Shown piece by piece: positions 7,422 to 15,402 of a stretch of DNA of 35,642 nt. The notes below the pieces were generated by a model. It was not told where the DNA came from. It did no database searches and worked only from the letters and a program-made list of their open reading frames with translations. Numbering within the stretch: position 1 is the stretch's first letter; each line of letters starts with the position of its first letter. Origin of the DNA: Hyphomicrobiales bacterium. GTDB taxonomy: Bacteria; Pseudomonadota; Alphaproteobacteria; Rhizobiales; OSC116. The stretch is taken from positions 1 to 35,642 of the forward strand of contig NVUH01000025.1 in the NCBI GenBank assembly GCA_002401855.1, written 5' to 3'. Made by a program: the position numbers and the translations under genes.

Positions 7422-7651
7422 GTGTTCGAATTCAACTTAAACAGCAAATGTCTGCTTTGACGATTGCGATTGAAGAGGCTGAGACTGCGTGGGGTGTAAA
7501 AGCGCGGCGCGGGACAGTGACGACTACCCAGAAAAATTACCATGTGATGGCGCTTAAAGCGGCCTTTAATAATTTGGCTAAGCTTTATGAATTGCCTGAG
7601 GCGTTTGTTGTGACGCTTAAGGAATTAGATAGCGGAAATTTAACAAACTAG
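7418..7651 (+). CDS. small phage protein of unknown function (77 aa)
   Basis: Start overlaps the previous stop (ATGA), so it is translated with the ASCH-like protein. The product is helical and soluble (IQLKQQMSALTIAIEEAETAWGV... NNLAKLYELPEAF). There is no membrane segment and no recognised motif. The call rests on coupling, codon use like its neighbours, and the lack of any alternative gene here. Confidence 0.55.
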   Translation: MSVRIQLKQQMSALTIAIEEAETAWGVKARRGTVTTTQKNYHVMALKAAFNNLAKLYELPEAFVVTLKELDSGNLTN

Positions 7652-7682
7652 TTGTGCGTTTAAACCAAAAGAAAGAATAGAA

Positions 7683-8303
7683 ATGTCAGAAAATAACGAG
7701 AAATTGTGGAAAGATGCGAAGGGCAGGTTTACGCCTGATAGCTTGGTGAAACCAATCGACAAGATTTGTGATGAATTGGTTTTAGAGACAATTGAACGCG
7801 CTAAACGGGCGCATAAAATGTTGGCTGAATTGAAGTTTAACACCTTTGATGAAATTGCTAGTTTTGTTGATTTGTCATCGGCTGAATATGGCATTACGCG
7901 TGGCGGCATCAAGGGTAATTTGCGGTTACATAGCTATGACGGGAAATATAAAATTGAAATTGCCAATGCTGATTTTATCGATTTTGGACACCAGCTACAC
8001 CATGCCAAAGAATTGGTTGACCAGTGCTTGCATGAATGGAGTGAAGATGCTCGCCCCGAAATTAAGGTGCTGATTTCAGGTGCGTTTGATGTCGATAAGC
8101 AGGGTAATTTGAGTACCGCTAAAATCTTAGCTTTGCGGCGCATTGATATTGATGATGCGAAGTGGAAACAGGCGATGCAAGCCATTGCCGACAGCATGAC
8201 GACATCAATGTCTAAAAAGTATGTTCGGTTTTATGAGCGTGATGAAGATGGTGGGTATGAAGCTATTTCTTTGGATTTTGCGAAGATTAAGGCGGTGGCG
8301 TGA
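7683..8303 (+). CDS. DUF3164 family phage protein
   Basis: 206 aa. The blocks LWKDAKGRFTPDSLVKPIDKICDELVLETI, RGGIKGNLRLHSYDGKYKIEIANADFIDFG and SKKYVRFYERDEDGGYEAISLDFAKI match DUF3164, a family found in the early region of Mu and related phages. In the family a short N-terminal G-R/N-x-V-P segment is followed by alpha-helical and beta segments; the biochemical role is unknown. It sits before a small linker gene and GapR. The start has a purine-rich leader (AAAAGAAAGAA) 31 nt after the previous stop. Confidence 0.85.
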   Translation: MSENNEKLWKDAKGRFTPDSLVKPIDKICDELVLETIERAKRAHKMLAELKFNTFDEIASFVDLSSAEYGITRGGIKGNLRLHSYDGKYKIEIANADFIDFGHQLHHAKELVDQCLHEWSEDARPEIKVLISGAFDVDKQGNLSTAKILALRRIDIDDAKWKQAMQAIADSMTTSMSKKYVRFYERDEDGGYEAISLDFAKIKAVA

Positions 8304-8518
8304 TGGGAGTAAAAAAAATAAAAAACCCGTCTGAGGGCAAATTATATAACCGCCATCTTGCCGATTTTATGGAAAACCCAAGAAAAATAGGCAACTTTAG
8401 AGCTAAGGGGGCAGCTTTGTTTTCTGCTGGGGCGCTAATCCAATCAAGCGAGCGGATTGTTGAATATTTAACAGAATGTCAGGCTGAATTTTTAGCCTCA
8501 ATTAAGGAGAGAAGATAA
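8303..8518 (+). CDS. small phage protein of unknown function (about 71 aa)
   Basis: ATG at 8303 overlaps the DUF3164 stop (TGATG); a GTG at 8300 is an alternative. The product is basic at the N terminus ([19 protein letters not shown]) with a central [36 protein letters not shown] helix. No motif is recognised. Its stop overlaps the gapR start (TAATG), so the two are co-translated. It may be a phage partner of GapR, but only proximity suggests that. Confidence 0.6.
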   Translation: MGVKKIKNPSEGKLYNRHLADFMENPRKIGNFRAKGAALFSAGALIQSSERIVEYLTECQAEFLASIKERR

Positions 8519-8790
8519 TGGATATCGAAAGTTTAAATGATGGTGTTGGTAGCTCTGGTGTTGCTCGTGATCGCCTAAAAACTTTTATTGAGCGTGTTGA
8601 GCGTTTGGAAGAAGAGAAGAAAGCCATCACAGATGATATGAAAGAAATATTCGCCGAAGCTAAAGGGGAAGGGTTTGACGTGAAGATTATTCGCAAGATT
8701 ATCACGATCCGCAAACAAGACAGTAACGAACGAGCTGAACAAGAAGCTATTACCGATCTTTATTTACATGCCCTTGGCATGAAAGAATAG
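8518..8790 (+). CDS. gapR: GapR-family DNA-binding protein (DUF2312)
   Basis: 90 aa, about the length of chromosomal GapR. The blocks [47 protein letters not shown] and [24 protein letters not shown] are the complete family pattern: a long N-terminal coiled-coil helix, a short helix with F-D-V-K, then a C-terminal helical pair. GapR of Caulobacter clamps overtwisted DNA ahead of replication and transcription forks and stimulates gyrase and topoisomerase IV. It is essential or important in alphaproteobacteria, which supports the host call. It lies directly before GemA, which in Mu also concerns DNA topology. Confidence 0.92.
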   Translation: MDIESLNDGVGSSGVARDRLKTFIERVERLEEEKKAITDDMKEIFAEAKGEGFDVKIIRKIITIRKQDSNERAEQEAITDLYLHALGMKE

Positions 8791-8798
8791 AGGACATT

Positions 8799-9260
8799 AT
8801 GGCTCGTGATGCATTGTTGGCGCAAATACATATCGCTAAAAAAGAGGTTGGAATGGACGATGACACTTATCGTTTATTTTTGGAAAACACGACAGGTCGG
8901 ACAAGCTCTAAAGGCATGTCTGACCGTATGAAGCGGTCGGTTATTACTGCTTTTAAAGATAAAGGGTGGAAGCCTAGCACACGTAAGAAAAGTGCTAAGC
9001 AGCGTTACATTCCGAAAGCCAATGACGCACGGGCTAGGATGATTTTTGGCTTGTGGACTGAATTGGGCAAGCTTGGTGGCTTGGATAAACCAAACCGAGC
9101 TGGTTTATTTTCTTTTTGCAGACGAATGACAAAAGAGAGGCACGCGCCTGATGGGATTGATAACCCAGACTGGCTGACCGAAAACGAAGACTTTGACAGC
9201 ATAATTATACCGCTCAAGAGGATGATTGAGCGGCGTGAATTAGAAATTTTGAATAAATAA
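8799..9260 (+). CDS. gemA: GemA-like regulator (Mu gp16, DUF1018)
   Basis: 153 aa. The N-terminal block ARDALLAQIHIAKKEVGMDDDTYRLFLENTTGRTSSKGMSDR and the later KANDARARMIFGLWTELGKLG are the signature of DUF1018 (Mu GemA, gp16). Mu GemA alters expression of host DNA-topology genes and relieves gyrase-related growth defects. The start has GAGGA upstream, 8 nt after gapR. It precedes the Mor-type activator, in the same order as Mu (gp16, Mor). Confidence 0.9.
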   Translation: MARDALLAQIHIAKKEVGMDDDTYRLFLENTTGRTSSKGMSDRMKRSVITAFKDKGWKPSTRKKSAKQRYIPKANDARARMIFGLWTELGKLGGLDKPNRAGLFSFCRRMTKERHAPDGIDNPDWLTENEDFDSIIIPLKRMIERRELEILNK

Positions 9261-9262
9261 TA

Positions 9263-9703
9263 ATGGGATCAATTGAAGTGTCGGACGATAACATACAATT
9301 TAAGCAGAGCCTTTTGGCTGAAATTGCAGAGGTGCTTGATGCGCGTTCTGCGCTGCTTATTGCCAAAAATTATGGCGGCAAACGTGTGTATTTTCCTGCA
9401 CGGCCAAAAGTTGGTTGTGAATTGTCGGCGCTTATTGGCCATGATAATGCTGTTAAGCTGTGTAAGTATTTTGCCACGGGTGAGGCTTTGAGCCGTGGTG
9501 CTGAGTTTGAAGTTCCTGTTTCGTTATTTGGCAGCCGTGCGAAAATTCACAGGCAGATTGACAAAATGACTCAGTCTGGTAAATCTGGCGCTGAGATTGC
9601 CCATGCTTTAGGTGTGGCACACCGTACCGTTACCCGCCAGCGCAAACGCGGAAAAACCCAAATGACACCGACAAATCAGATTGATTTGTTTGCAGATGAC
9701 TAA
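9263..9703 (+). CDS. mor: Mor/C-family transcription activator
   Basis: 146 aa. YGGKRVYFPARP in the middle and the C-terminal helix-turn-helix (KSGAEIAHALGVAHRTVTRQRKR) match the Mor family. The N terminus carries the dimerisation helices (SLLAEIAEVLDARSALLIAKNYGG). In Mu, Mor activates the middle promoter and the related C protein activates the late promoters. Only one family member is seen here, so it may do both jobs. Its stop lies 8 nt before a 27-bp palindromic element that recurs upstream of the head genes, the obvious candidate target. Confidence 0.9.
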   Translation: MGSIEVSDDNIQFKQSLLAEIAEVLDARSALLIAKNYGGKRVYFPARPKVGCELSALIGHDNAVKLCKYFATGEALSRGAEFEVPVSLFGSRAKIHRQIDKMTQSGKSGAEIAHALGVAHRTVTRQRKRGKTQMTPTNQIDLFADD

Positions 9704-9881
9704 CAATCATGTTGCCTTGGACAGTTGACCAACTGCCGCCAAATATCAAAATCTATATTCTAAATTTATCCGATCCTTACGGCTTTTAAGGAATTGGCCG
9801 AGCGATTTACGCATATCTCCAAAATATTGTTTTCTTGCGCTCGGCCTTTTACCCATTTTAAATTTAGAGGCTAGAGATGTA
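9704..9881 (+). promoter_or_regulatory. late control region with 27-bp element, -10-like box and long-loop hairpin
   Basis: The 27-bp element at 9712-9738 contains CAGTTG-AC-CAACTG (9722-9735). TATATT at 9754-9759 is a good -10 candidate with no properly spaced -35, so the promoter would need an activator. The palindrome centre would lie near -38, close to where Mor binds in Mu. Downstream, GGCCGAGCG (9796-9804) pairs perfectly with CGCTCGGCC (9838-9846) across a 33-nt loop, followed by four T. It could end early transcripts or act as a structured late leader. An alternative reading is a 26-codon frame from ATG 9710, which I consider unlikely. Confidence 0.55.
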
Positions 9882-10412
9882 ATGCCATTCCCTAAAATAC
9901 TACCGCATATATTCCGAGAAGAAGGCGGGTATGTAGATCATCCGCGCGACCCAGGAGGCGCTACAAATATGGGTATTACCCATAAGACATTAGCGGCTTG
10001 GCGCGGCCGTTCTGTGACTAAACGTGATGTGAAAAACCTAAGCAAAAAAGAAGCTGGCAATATTTACCGCAAGAATTATTGGAACAAAGTGAATGGCGAT
10101 AATGTTGATGACATTAGCCCTGCCATTGCTTATGTGCTGGTAGATTGTGCGGTAAACCGTGGCACAAGTCGCGCCGCCAAAACATTACAGAAATGCTTGG
10201 GCGTAAAGGTTGATGGTGACATTGGCAATAAAACCATTGGTGCTTTGGAGCGTTGCTCAAACCACCACCGCTTGCTTGCTAAGTTTTTAGCACGGCGCAT
10301 GTTTAACTATGGCAATTTAACCAGTTTATTTAGAACCTTTGGCCTTGGCTGGGCGCGGCGTTTGATGCGTGTTTCTTTGATTGCGGGCGAAATGATGGGG
10401 AGTGAAAAATAA
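9882..10412 (+). CDS. endolysin, GH108-type muramidase
   Basis: 176 aa. The N-terminal motif FREEGGYVDHPRDPGGATN followed by MGIT is the active-site region of glycoside hydrolase family 108; the Glu of the EGGY segment (E13/E14) is the catalytic acid. A C-terminal peptidoglycan-binding (PG_binding_3) part follows, with LQKCLGVKVDGDIGNKTIGAL. It cleaves the glycan strand of peptidoglycan at lysis. There is no signal peptide, so export depends on the holin encoded next, whose start overlaps its stop (TAATG). It is the first gene after the putative late promoter. Confidence 0.92.
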   Translation: MPFPKILPHIFREEGGYVDHPRDPGGATNMGITHKTLAAWRGRSVTKRDVKNLSKKEAGNIYRKNYWNKVNGDNVDDISPAIAYVLVDCAVNRGTSRAAKTLQKCLGVKVDGDIGNKTIGALERCSNHHRLLAKFLARRMFNYGNLTSLFRTFGLGWARRLMRVSLIAGEMMGSEK

Positions 10413-10867
10413 TGGACAAACTTATTGAAATGGGTTGGGAAGTTTTTGAGAGATTTTTTCCTGATCCTGCTGATGCGGCCAAGGCGAAGCTTGAATATGA
10501 TAAATTGATGGTGCGAATGGCCGAAGGCCAAATGGCAGTAAATCAAGCAGAAGCCTCACATGCAAGTTTGTTTGTTTCTGGTTGGCGACCATTTGTCGGT
10601 TGGGTTTGTGCAATCGCGCTAGCTTGGCACTTTATGGGTATGCCAATTTTGCAATGGGCTTTGTTGTTAATTATGAACAATCCACCTGAGCCGCCCAAAA
10701 TGGATTTGTTTGAATTGATTACAATTTTAACAGGCATGTTGGGGCTTGGTGGCATTCGCATGACTGAAAAAGTTAAGGGTGTGGCTCGCAACAATATGAA
10801 GGCCACATCGAGTGTCGCTCAGCCTTTGCCAGAAAACACCAGCTTTTCAAATTTACTGGGTGATTGA
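10412..10867 (+). CDS. 3TM-type holin
   Basis: 151 aa. After an amphipathic N-terminal region (FPDPADAAKAKLEYDKLMVRMAEGQMAVNQAEASH) comes the family motif SGWRPFVGWVCAIALAWHF, a hydrophobic stretch MPILQWALLLIMNN, and LFELITILTGMLGLGGIRMTEK. This is the standard pattern of the 3TM holin family (PF11351). It would insert into the inner membrane and release the endolysin at a set time. It is coupled to the endolysin by a TAATG overlap. Confidence 0.9.
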   Translation: MDKLIEMGWEVFERFFPDPADAAKAKLEYDKLMVRMAEGQMAVNQAEASHASLFVSGWRPFVGWVCAIALAWHFMGMPILQWALLLIMNNPPEPPKMDLFELITILTGMLGLGGIRMTEKVKGVARNNMKATSSVAQPLPENTSFSNLLGD

Positions 10868-10868
10868 T

Positions 10869-11069
10869 GTGGCAGATATTGCAGATGCAGCCAAAGATTA
10901 TGAAGAGCGTGACCGACAGGCCGCGCTCTCACAAATGCAATTGAATAAACAATATGGCAAATCTAACGGCCTGTGTGTTGATTGTGGTTTGCCAATTAAT
11001 GAACGGCGAATAAAAATTATGGCGAATGCACAAAGATGCATGAAGTGCCAAGAAAAATTAGAGGCATAA
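10869..11069 (+). CDS. TraR/DksA-type C4 zinc-finger protein
   Basis: About 66 aa from the GTG at 10869 (VADIADAAKDYEERDRQAAL), just after the holin stop; a GTG at 10860 is possible. The C-terminal part CVDCGLPINERRIKIMANAQ, followed by RCMKCQ, carries the four zinc-binding cysteines in the TraR/DksA order. F-plasmid TraR and phage relatives enter the secondary channel of RNA polymerase and alter promoter choice without ppGpp. The short length fits TraR rather than full DksA. It lies among lysis genes, as in many P2- and Mu-like phages. Confidence 0.88.
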   Translation: MADIADAAKDYEERDRQAALSQMQLNKQYGKSNGLCVDCGLPINERRIKIMANAQRCMKCQEKLEA

Positions 11070-11070
11070 T

Positions 11071-11436
11071 ATGGACGGTAGCTCTGAGCTAGGAATAAAA
11101 ATAGCTGAATTTGGTTGGCAGATTTTCGCTACTATTGTTGCTGTTGCATATCATTTTATTACGATAAATCGCAAGGCAACAAAAACCGAAATTGATGCTT
11201 TGGTGAAAGCTTTAGCTTCTGAAAAGGAAGCGCGACAAGAGGAAATAAGTCGGCTTCGTGAGCGTATCAACAATCTAGAAATGCAGTTCCAACATTTACC
11301 AGATAAAGACGATTTCCAGAAGCTGCAACTAACTATGGCTGAAATGGTTGGTAAAATGAATACGTTGAATCAAGGTCAGGTGACTGTGTCTAATACCGTC
11401 AAAATGCTTGATAAAGTAGTGAGAGGTTTAAGCTAA
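11071..11436 (+). CDS. DUF2730-like membrane-anchored coiled-coil protein
   Basis: 121 aa. One hydrophobic segment near the N terminus (FGWQIFATIVAVAYHFITI) is followed by a basic patch and a long heptad-rich region (about residues 40-110, with EKEARQEEISRLRERINNLEMQF). This is the pattern of DUF2730/Mu gp25-type proteins located between lysis and terminase genes. By position it may be a spanin-like or lysis-accessory protein, but no outer-membrane partner is visible. It is linked to the next gene by a TAATG overlap. Confidence 0.75.
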   Translation: MDGSSELGIKIAEFGWQIFATIVAVAYHFITINRKATKTEIDALVKALASEKEARQEEISRLRERINNLEMQFQHLPDKDDFQKLQLTMAEMVGKMNTLNQGQVTVSNTVKMLDKVVRGLS

Positions 11437-11729
11437 TGGGTTCTTTAGAATTAATAGCCGAAAGTCGCCGACTTGCAATATTGCGTTGTCTGGCTGAAAT
11501 CAATGGGCATATGATAAATGCTAGCGTAATGCTTACTATTTTGCCAACTTGGGGGTTTGTTGAAATCCCTACCACAGTTGAAAATGATTATATTTGGCTT
11601 GCTGAGCAAGGGCTTATTAAATGTGATGATGAGCTTGATGTAATGATTGCTACCCTTACTAAACGGGGCTTGTACGTGTCTAAGGGGTTGGCGAAATGCA
11701 AAGGCGTTTCAACGCCTAGCCCAGATTGA
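11436..11729 (+). CDS. Mu gp26-like small protein, winged-helix type
   Basis: 97 aa. ESRRLAILRCLAEINGHMINASVMLTILPTWGF... IWLAEQGLIKCDDELDVMIATLTKRGLYVSKGL reads as a compact winged helix with the usual 'L.EQGLI... ATLT.RG..V..G' ending of the ArsR-like proteins in this slot of Mu-like phages (the gp26 position). It is coupled to the DUF2730 protein and followed by the small terminase. Probable DNA binding is inferred from the fold pattern; the role in the late region is unknown. Confidence 0.75.
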   Translation: MGSLELIAESRRLAILRCLAEINGHMINASVMLTILPTWGFVEIPTTVENDYIWLAEQGLIKCDDELDVMIATLTKRGLYVSKGLAKCKGVSTPSPD

Positions 11730-11739
11730 GCGGTGATTT

Positions 11740-12261
11740 ATGCCACGACCTTCCACTATTAGTGTGTTGCCCGATGAAATTGTTGACGCAATTCAAGAGT
11801 GCTTTAACGCCAAGATGACACTTGATGACATTGTTGAACGCATCAAAGAAATGGGCGCAAAAGTTAGTCGCTCGGCGCTTGGTCGCCATAAGCTTAAATT
11901 TGATGACATGATGGATAAGGTGCGGCATTCGCGCATTATGGCTGAAACCCTTGTTGAGAATTTGGGTGATGCATCCGAGAGCAAAATTGCCCGTGCCAAT
12001 ATTGAATTGATGCATAGCGCCCTACTTAAAATAAGCCTTGAGAGCGAAGACGGTTTAGATCCGAAAGAAGTTTATGCTCTTTCTAAGGCGCTTGAGGCTT
12101 TGGCTAAGGCTAAGAAAATTGATCAAGATACGATTATTGAAGCTGGAAAAGTGATGCAGAAAAAGGCAGCACAAGCTGTCGACAAAGCAGCTGTGAGTAT
12201 GGGTATGACTGCCGAAACTCGCGAAAAATTTAACAGAATTATATTTGGTATTGAGGCTTAA
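11740..12261 (+). CDS. small terminase subunit (Mu gp27-like, DUF3486)
   Basis: 173 aa. The N-terminal RPSTISVLPDEIVDAIQECFNAKMTLDDIVERIKEMGAKVSRSALGRHKLKF is the DUF3486 helix-turn-helix signature of Mu-like small terminases. It is followed by a helical domain (RANIELMHSALLKI... SKALEALAKAKKIDQDTIIEAGK) for oligomerisation. It recognises the packaging site near the phage left end and loads the large subunit. It ends directly before the large terminase gene. Confidence 0.9.
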   Translation: MPRPSTISVLPDEIVDAIQECFNAKMTLDDIVERIKEMGAKVSRSALGRHKLKFDDMMDKVRHSRIMAETLVENLGDASESKIARANIELMHSALLKISLESEDGLDPKEVYALSKALEALAKAKKIDQDTIIEAGKVMQKKAAQAVDKAAVSMGMTAETREKFNRIIFGIEA

Positions 12262-12262
12262 A

Positions 12263-13837
12263 ATGCCCTTAAATGATAAAACATCCCCTGAAACTCCTGA
12301 CGTATTTCTAGCTTATCAAAAAGAGCTTAAAAGTGGCGTTTCGCATTTTGCAATTACTTTGGTTGAAAAATCGCGCCGTATTGGTATGACGTGGGCTGTT
12401 GCTGAGGTTGCGGTTGAACATTCTAGTTTGCGCAAATCTGATGGTGGCATGAACACCTTTTATATGGGTTACAATCTAGAAATGGCACGGGACTTCATTA
12501 ATGAGTGCGCGAATTGGGCGCGGGCTTACGATGCGGCAGCAGCGGATGTTGAAGAGTTTGTTTTTACTGACGCACCTAATAATGAAGATGGCGGCAAAGA
12601 CATAAAGGCGTTTAGGATTAAATTTGCGTCTGGTTATGAAATTGTCGCTTTGCCATCTAGCCCCCGCGTGTTGCGCGGTAAACAGGGCTTGGTAATTATT
12701 GATGAAGCGGCTTTCCATGATGATTTAGAGGAATTATTAAAAGCCGCATTTGCTCTAAAAATGTGGGGTGGTAAAATTGTTATTTTATCAACGCATGATG
12801 GTGTTGATAATGAATTTAACCAGCTCGTTGAAAAAGCTAGAAAAAAAGTAAAAGGTTTTGAAAAATATAACCTAATTAGAGTGACTTTGGATGACGCGCT
12901 TGCTGATGGCTTGTATGAACGAATTTGCTTGGTTTCTAAGAAAGAATACAGCTTAGAGGCAGAGCAAGAATGGCGACAAGAATTGGTTGATAGTTATGGT
13001 GATGCTGCCGATGAAGAGTTGCATGTTATACCGCGTTCAAGCTCTGGCGGTTGGTTGCCTTACACATTAATTAACGCCCGAATGCAAGATGGTATACTTG
13101 TCATTCGCATTGAGCGGCCAGATGAATTTAAAAACGTTGCCCCTATTATGCGTGAGCAAGAGATTGGCGATTGGCTTGAAAAAACTATAAAACCGCTACT
13201 TGATAATTTAGACCCAAAACTAGATTATTATCTAGGTGGCGATATTGGCCGTACTGGCGATGGGACAACATTTTGGCCGTTGGCGAAATTGCAAAACACT
13301 AAATTACATACGCCCTTTGTTGTTGAAATTCACAACATGCCATTTAGTGAGCAAGAACAAATATTATTTTACATCATTGATGGCATTCGCAGAATTGCCG
13401 CTATTGCTCTTGATGCTCGTGGCATCGGCATGCAGTTTGCCGAGCGGTGTGCGGATAGATATGGCCGCCATATTGTCCATGAGGTTATGGTTACAGAAGG
13501 TTGGTATAGAGATGAAATGCCACCAGTAAAAGCCGCTTTAGAAGACGATGCTTTGAGTGTGCCACGTGATGCAGATATTGAGCGCGACTTAAGGTCGGTG
13601 CAAATTATTCGTGGCGTTCCGCGTATTCCTGATAAGCGCACCAAAGGCAATAATAAAAAGCAAAGGCATGGCGAGACAGTAATTGCACTGGCTAAAGCTG
13701 TTTTTGCATCTAAACAAAAATTTGTTGAATATGCATATCGTGCCGTGCCACGGCCAAGCGCTCAAGCGGATAAAATACCCAGTAATAAATATAGCATGCC
13801 CTCACGCTTCGGCAGCAATAAAAGGAGTTTAATGTAA
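12263..13837 (+). CDS. large terminase subunit (Mu gp28-like)
   Basis: 524 aa from the ATG at 12263, preceded by TTGAGGC; an upstream frame extension to 12245 lacks a ribosome site. The ATPase half shows an adenine/Walker A-like region (VEKSRRIGMTWAVAE) and Walker B (LVIIDEAAFHDD), then a coupling motif (ILSTHDGVDNEFN). The nuclease half shows acidic motifs GGDIGRTGDGT and ALDARGIG typical of the RNase H-like domain. It pumps DNA into the prohead and cuts by headful. It is translated just before the portal (TAATG overlap). Confidence 0.94.
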   Translation: MPLNDKTSPETPDVFLAYQKELKSGVSHFAITLVEKSRRIGMTWAVAEVAVEHSSLRKSDGGMNTFYMGYNLEMARDFINECANWARAYDAAAADVEEFVFTDAPNNEDGGKDIKAFRIKFASGYEIVALPSSPRVLRGKQGLVIIDEAAFHDDLEELLKAAFALKMWGGKIVILSTHDGVDNEFNQLVEKARKKVKGFEKYNLIRVTLDDALADGLYERICLVSKKEYSLEAEQEWRQELVDSYGDAADEELHVIPRSSSGGWLPYTLINARMQDGILVIRIERPDEFKNVAPIMREQEIGDWLEKTIKPLLDNLDPKLDYYLGGDIGRTGDGTTFWPLAKLQNTKLHTPFVVEIHNMPFSEQEQILFYIIDGIRRIAAIALDARGIGMQFAERCADRYGRHIVHEVMVTEGWYRDEMPPVKAALEDDALSVPRDADIERDLRSVQIIRGVPRIPDKRTKGNNKKQRHGETVIALAKAVFASKQKFVEYAYRAVPRPSAQADKIPSNKYSMPSRFGSNKRSLM

Positions 13838-15402
13838 TGGCCGAAAGAAAATTATTAGACCAATATGGTAACCCGATAAAGCTTGATAAAGGCTTGATGA
13901 AAGAGGTGATTGCCACTCCTTCGCTTAAGGGTGTTAGGGCGGTTAAAACCAATTCAGTCGCCACGGGGCTTAACCCTGTTAAATGCGCTCGGCTTATTAA
14001 AGCTGCAAATGAAGGTGAAATTTTTGACTATTTAACGATGGCCGAAGAAGCCGAAGAATTAAGCGGCCATTATTACAGTGTGCTTTCAACGCGCAAGTTG
14101 GCAATTCGTGGTGTCGAACCAATCGTTGCCGCTGCTTCGGATGATAAAAAAGATATTGAGATCGCCGAGGAAGTGAGGGCGATTGTTGAAGCTGCTGAGT
14201 TTACTGATTTGGTGGCTGGCTTGATTGACGCGATATCAAAGGGCTTTTCGGTTTGTGAGGTTATTTATAATACTGACCCGAATAAATGGACACCAACGAG
14301 CTATAATTGGATTGACCCGCGCAATTTCACCTTTGATAAGGAAAGTCGCACCATACCGCTATTATTGCAAGATGGAGGCGACCCTAGCTTACTTGCTTAT
14401 GGCAAATTTGTTTATCATACGCCAAAGCTTAAAAGCGGCATCACCATTAGAGGCGGTTTGGCGCGGGTGGTATTGTGGCCGCTTATGTTTGCTTCATTCT
14501 CTGAACGCGATTGGATGGCATTTACCGAAGTGTTTGGCATGCCCATTCGGGTTGGTAAATATTCTGGCAAGCCAACAGAAGAAGAAATAAACGTTTTGTG
14601 GCAGGCCGTGGCTGGTATTGCTTCTAACAGTGCTGCGGTTATTCCTGAGAGTATGACAATTGATTTTGTTACATCATCCAATAGCGCAAACGGGGATAAA
14701 ATATTTGCATCGGCGGCTGATCATTTCAATGCCACCATAAGTAAGATTGTGCTTGGCCAGACCATGACCACGGAAGATGGGTCTAGCAATGCGCAAGCTC
14801 AGGTTCATAATGATGTGCGGTTAGATATATTGGAAGCGGATTGCAAAGGGTTGGCTTCGACAATTCAGCGGGATTTGATTGACCCTTATATAGTGTGGAA
14901 TTATGGCGCGAATGTTAAAGCGCCGAAAATTAGCTTTCCTGTGCCTAAGCCAGAAGATATTGCGGCCTATGTTGAAGCTTTAACCAAGCTTGTGCCAATG
15001 GGGCTTGAGGTTTCTGAGCAAGACGTGCGCGATAAACTTGGCATTTCCGAACCCGCAAAAGGTGCTAAATTACTGACAATTTCTGGTGGTGATGTTTCTC
15101 CTGGGCGGGACAATCAAAAAACCAATGAAACTGCGCTTAACGCGTTATTGAACGGTAAAAAAAGGCGCTCTGCAGATGATTTATTGGATGAATTTGAAGA
15201 TGATTATTTTGATGATTTTGTCGCGGTCTCAGGTGGGCTAGCGGATGCTGTGCTTGATGGATTGGATGAAGCCGATAGCTTTGTAGATTTTAAAGATGCT
15301 CTTGATGATGCGATTAAAAGCGGTTCGAGTTTGGTAGATTTTAGAGAGCAGCTTGCAATGAATGGATTTTTAGCCCGTACGGCGGGTGATGTGAATGACT
15401 GA
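13837..15402 (+). CDS. portal protein (Mu gp29-like, DUF935)
   Basis: 521 aa. Hallmarks of DUF935 are present: an N-terminal LLDQYGNPI motif, the clip/wing region with SYNWIDPRNFTFD, and FSERDWMAFTEVFGMPIRVGKYSGKPTEEEI followed by IPESMTIDFV. It forms the dodecameric channel at one head vertex through which DNA enters and leaves. The C-terminal 90 residues are very acidic (DDLLDEFEDDYFDDF). The stop overlaps the F gene start (ATGACTGA). Confidence 0.94.
   Translation: MAERKLLDQYGNPIKLDKGLMKEVIATPSLKGVRAVKTNSVATGLNPVKCARLIKAANEGEIFDYLTMAEEAEELSGHYYSVLSTRKLAIRGVEPIVAAASDDKKDIEIAEEVRAIVEAAEFTDLVAGLIDAISKGFSVCEVIYNTDPNKWTPTSYNWIDPRNFTFDKESRTIPLLLQDGGDPSLLAYGKFVYHTPKLKSGITIRGGLARVVLWPLMFASFSERDWMAFTEVFGMPIRVGKYSGKPTEEEINVLWQAVAGIASNSAAVIPESMTIDFVTSSNSANGDKIFASAADHFNATISKIVLGQTMTTEDGSSNAQAQVHNDVRLDILEADCKGLASTIQRDLIDPYIVWNYGANVKAPKISFPVPKPEDIAAYVEALTKLVPMGLEVSEQDVRDKLGISEPAKGAKLLTISGGDVSPGRDNQKTNETALNALLNGKKRRSADDLLDEFEDDYFDDFVAVSGGLADAVLDGLDEADSFVDFKDALDDAIKSGSSLVDFREQLAMNGFLARTAGDVND

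Noticed and set aside
9710..9790. 26-codon frame starting ATG 9710 and passing through the first 27-bp element
   Set aside because: No ribosome-binding sequence, no conservation signal, and the perfect palindrome plus -10-like box explain the element better. It is mentioned as an alternative only.
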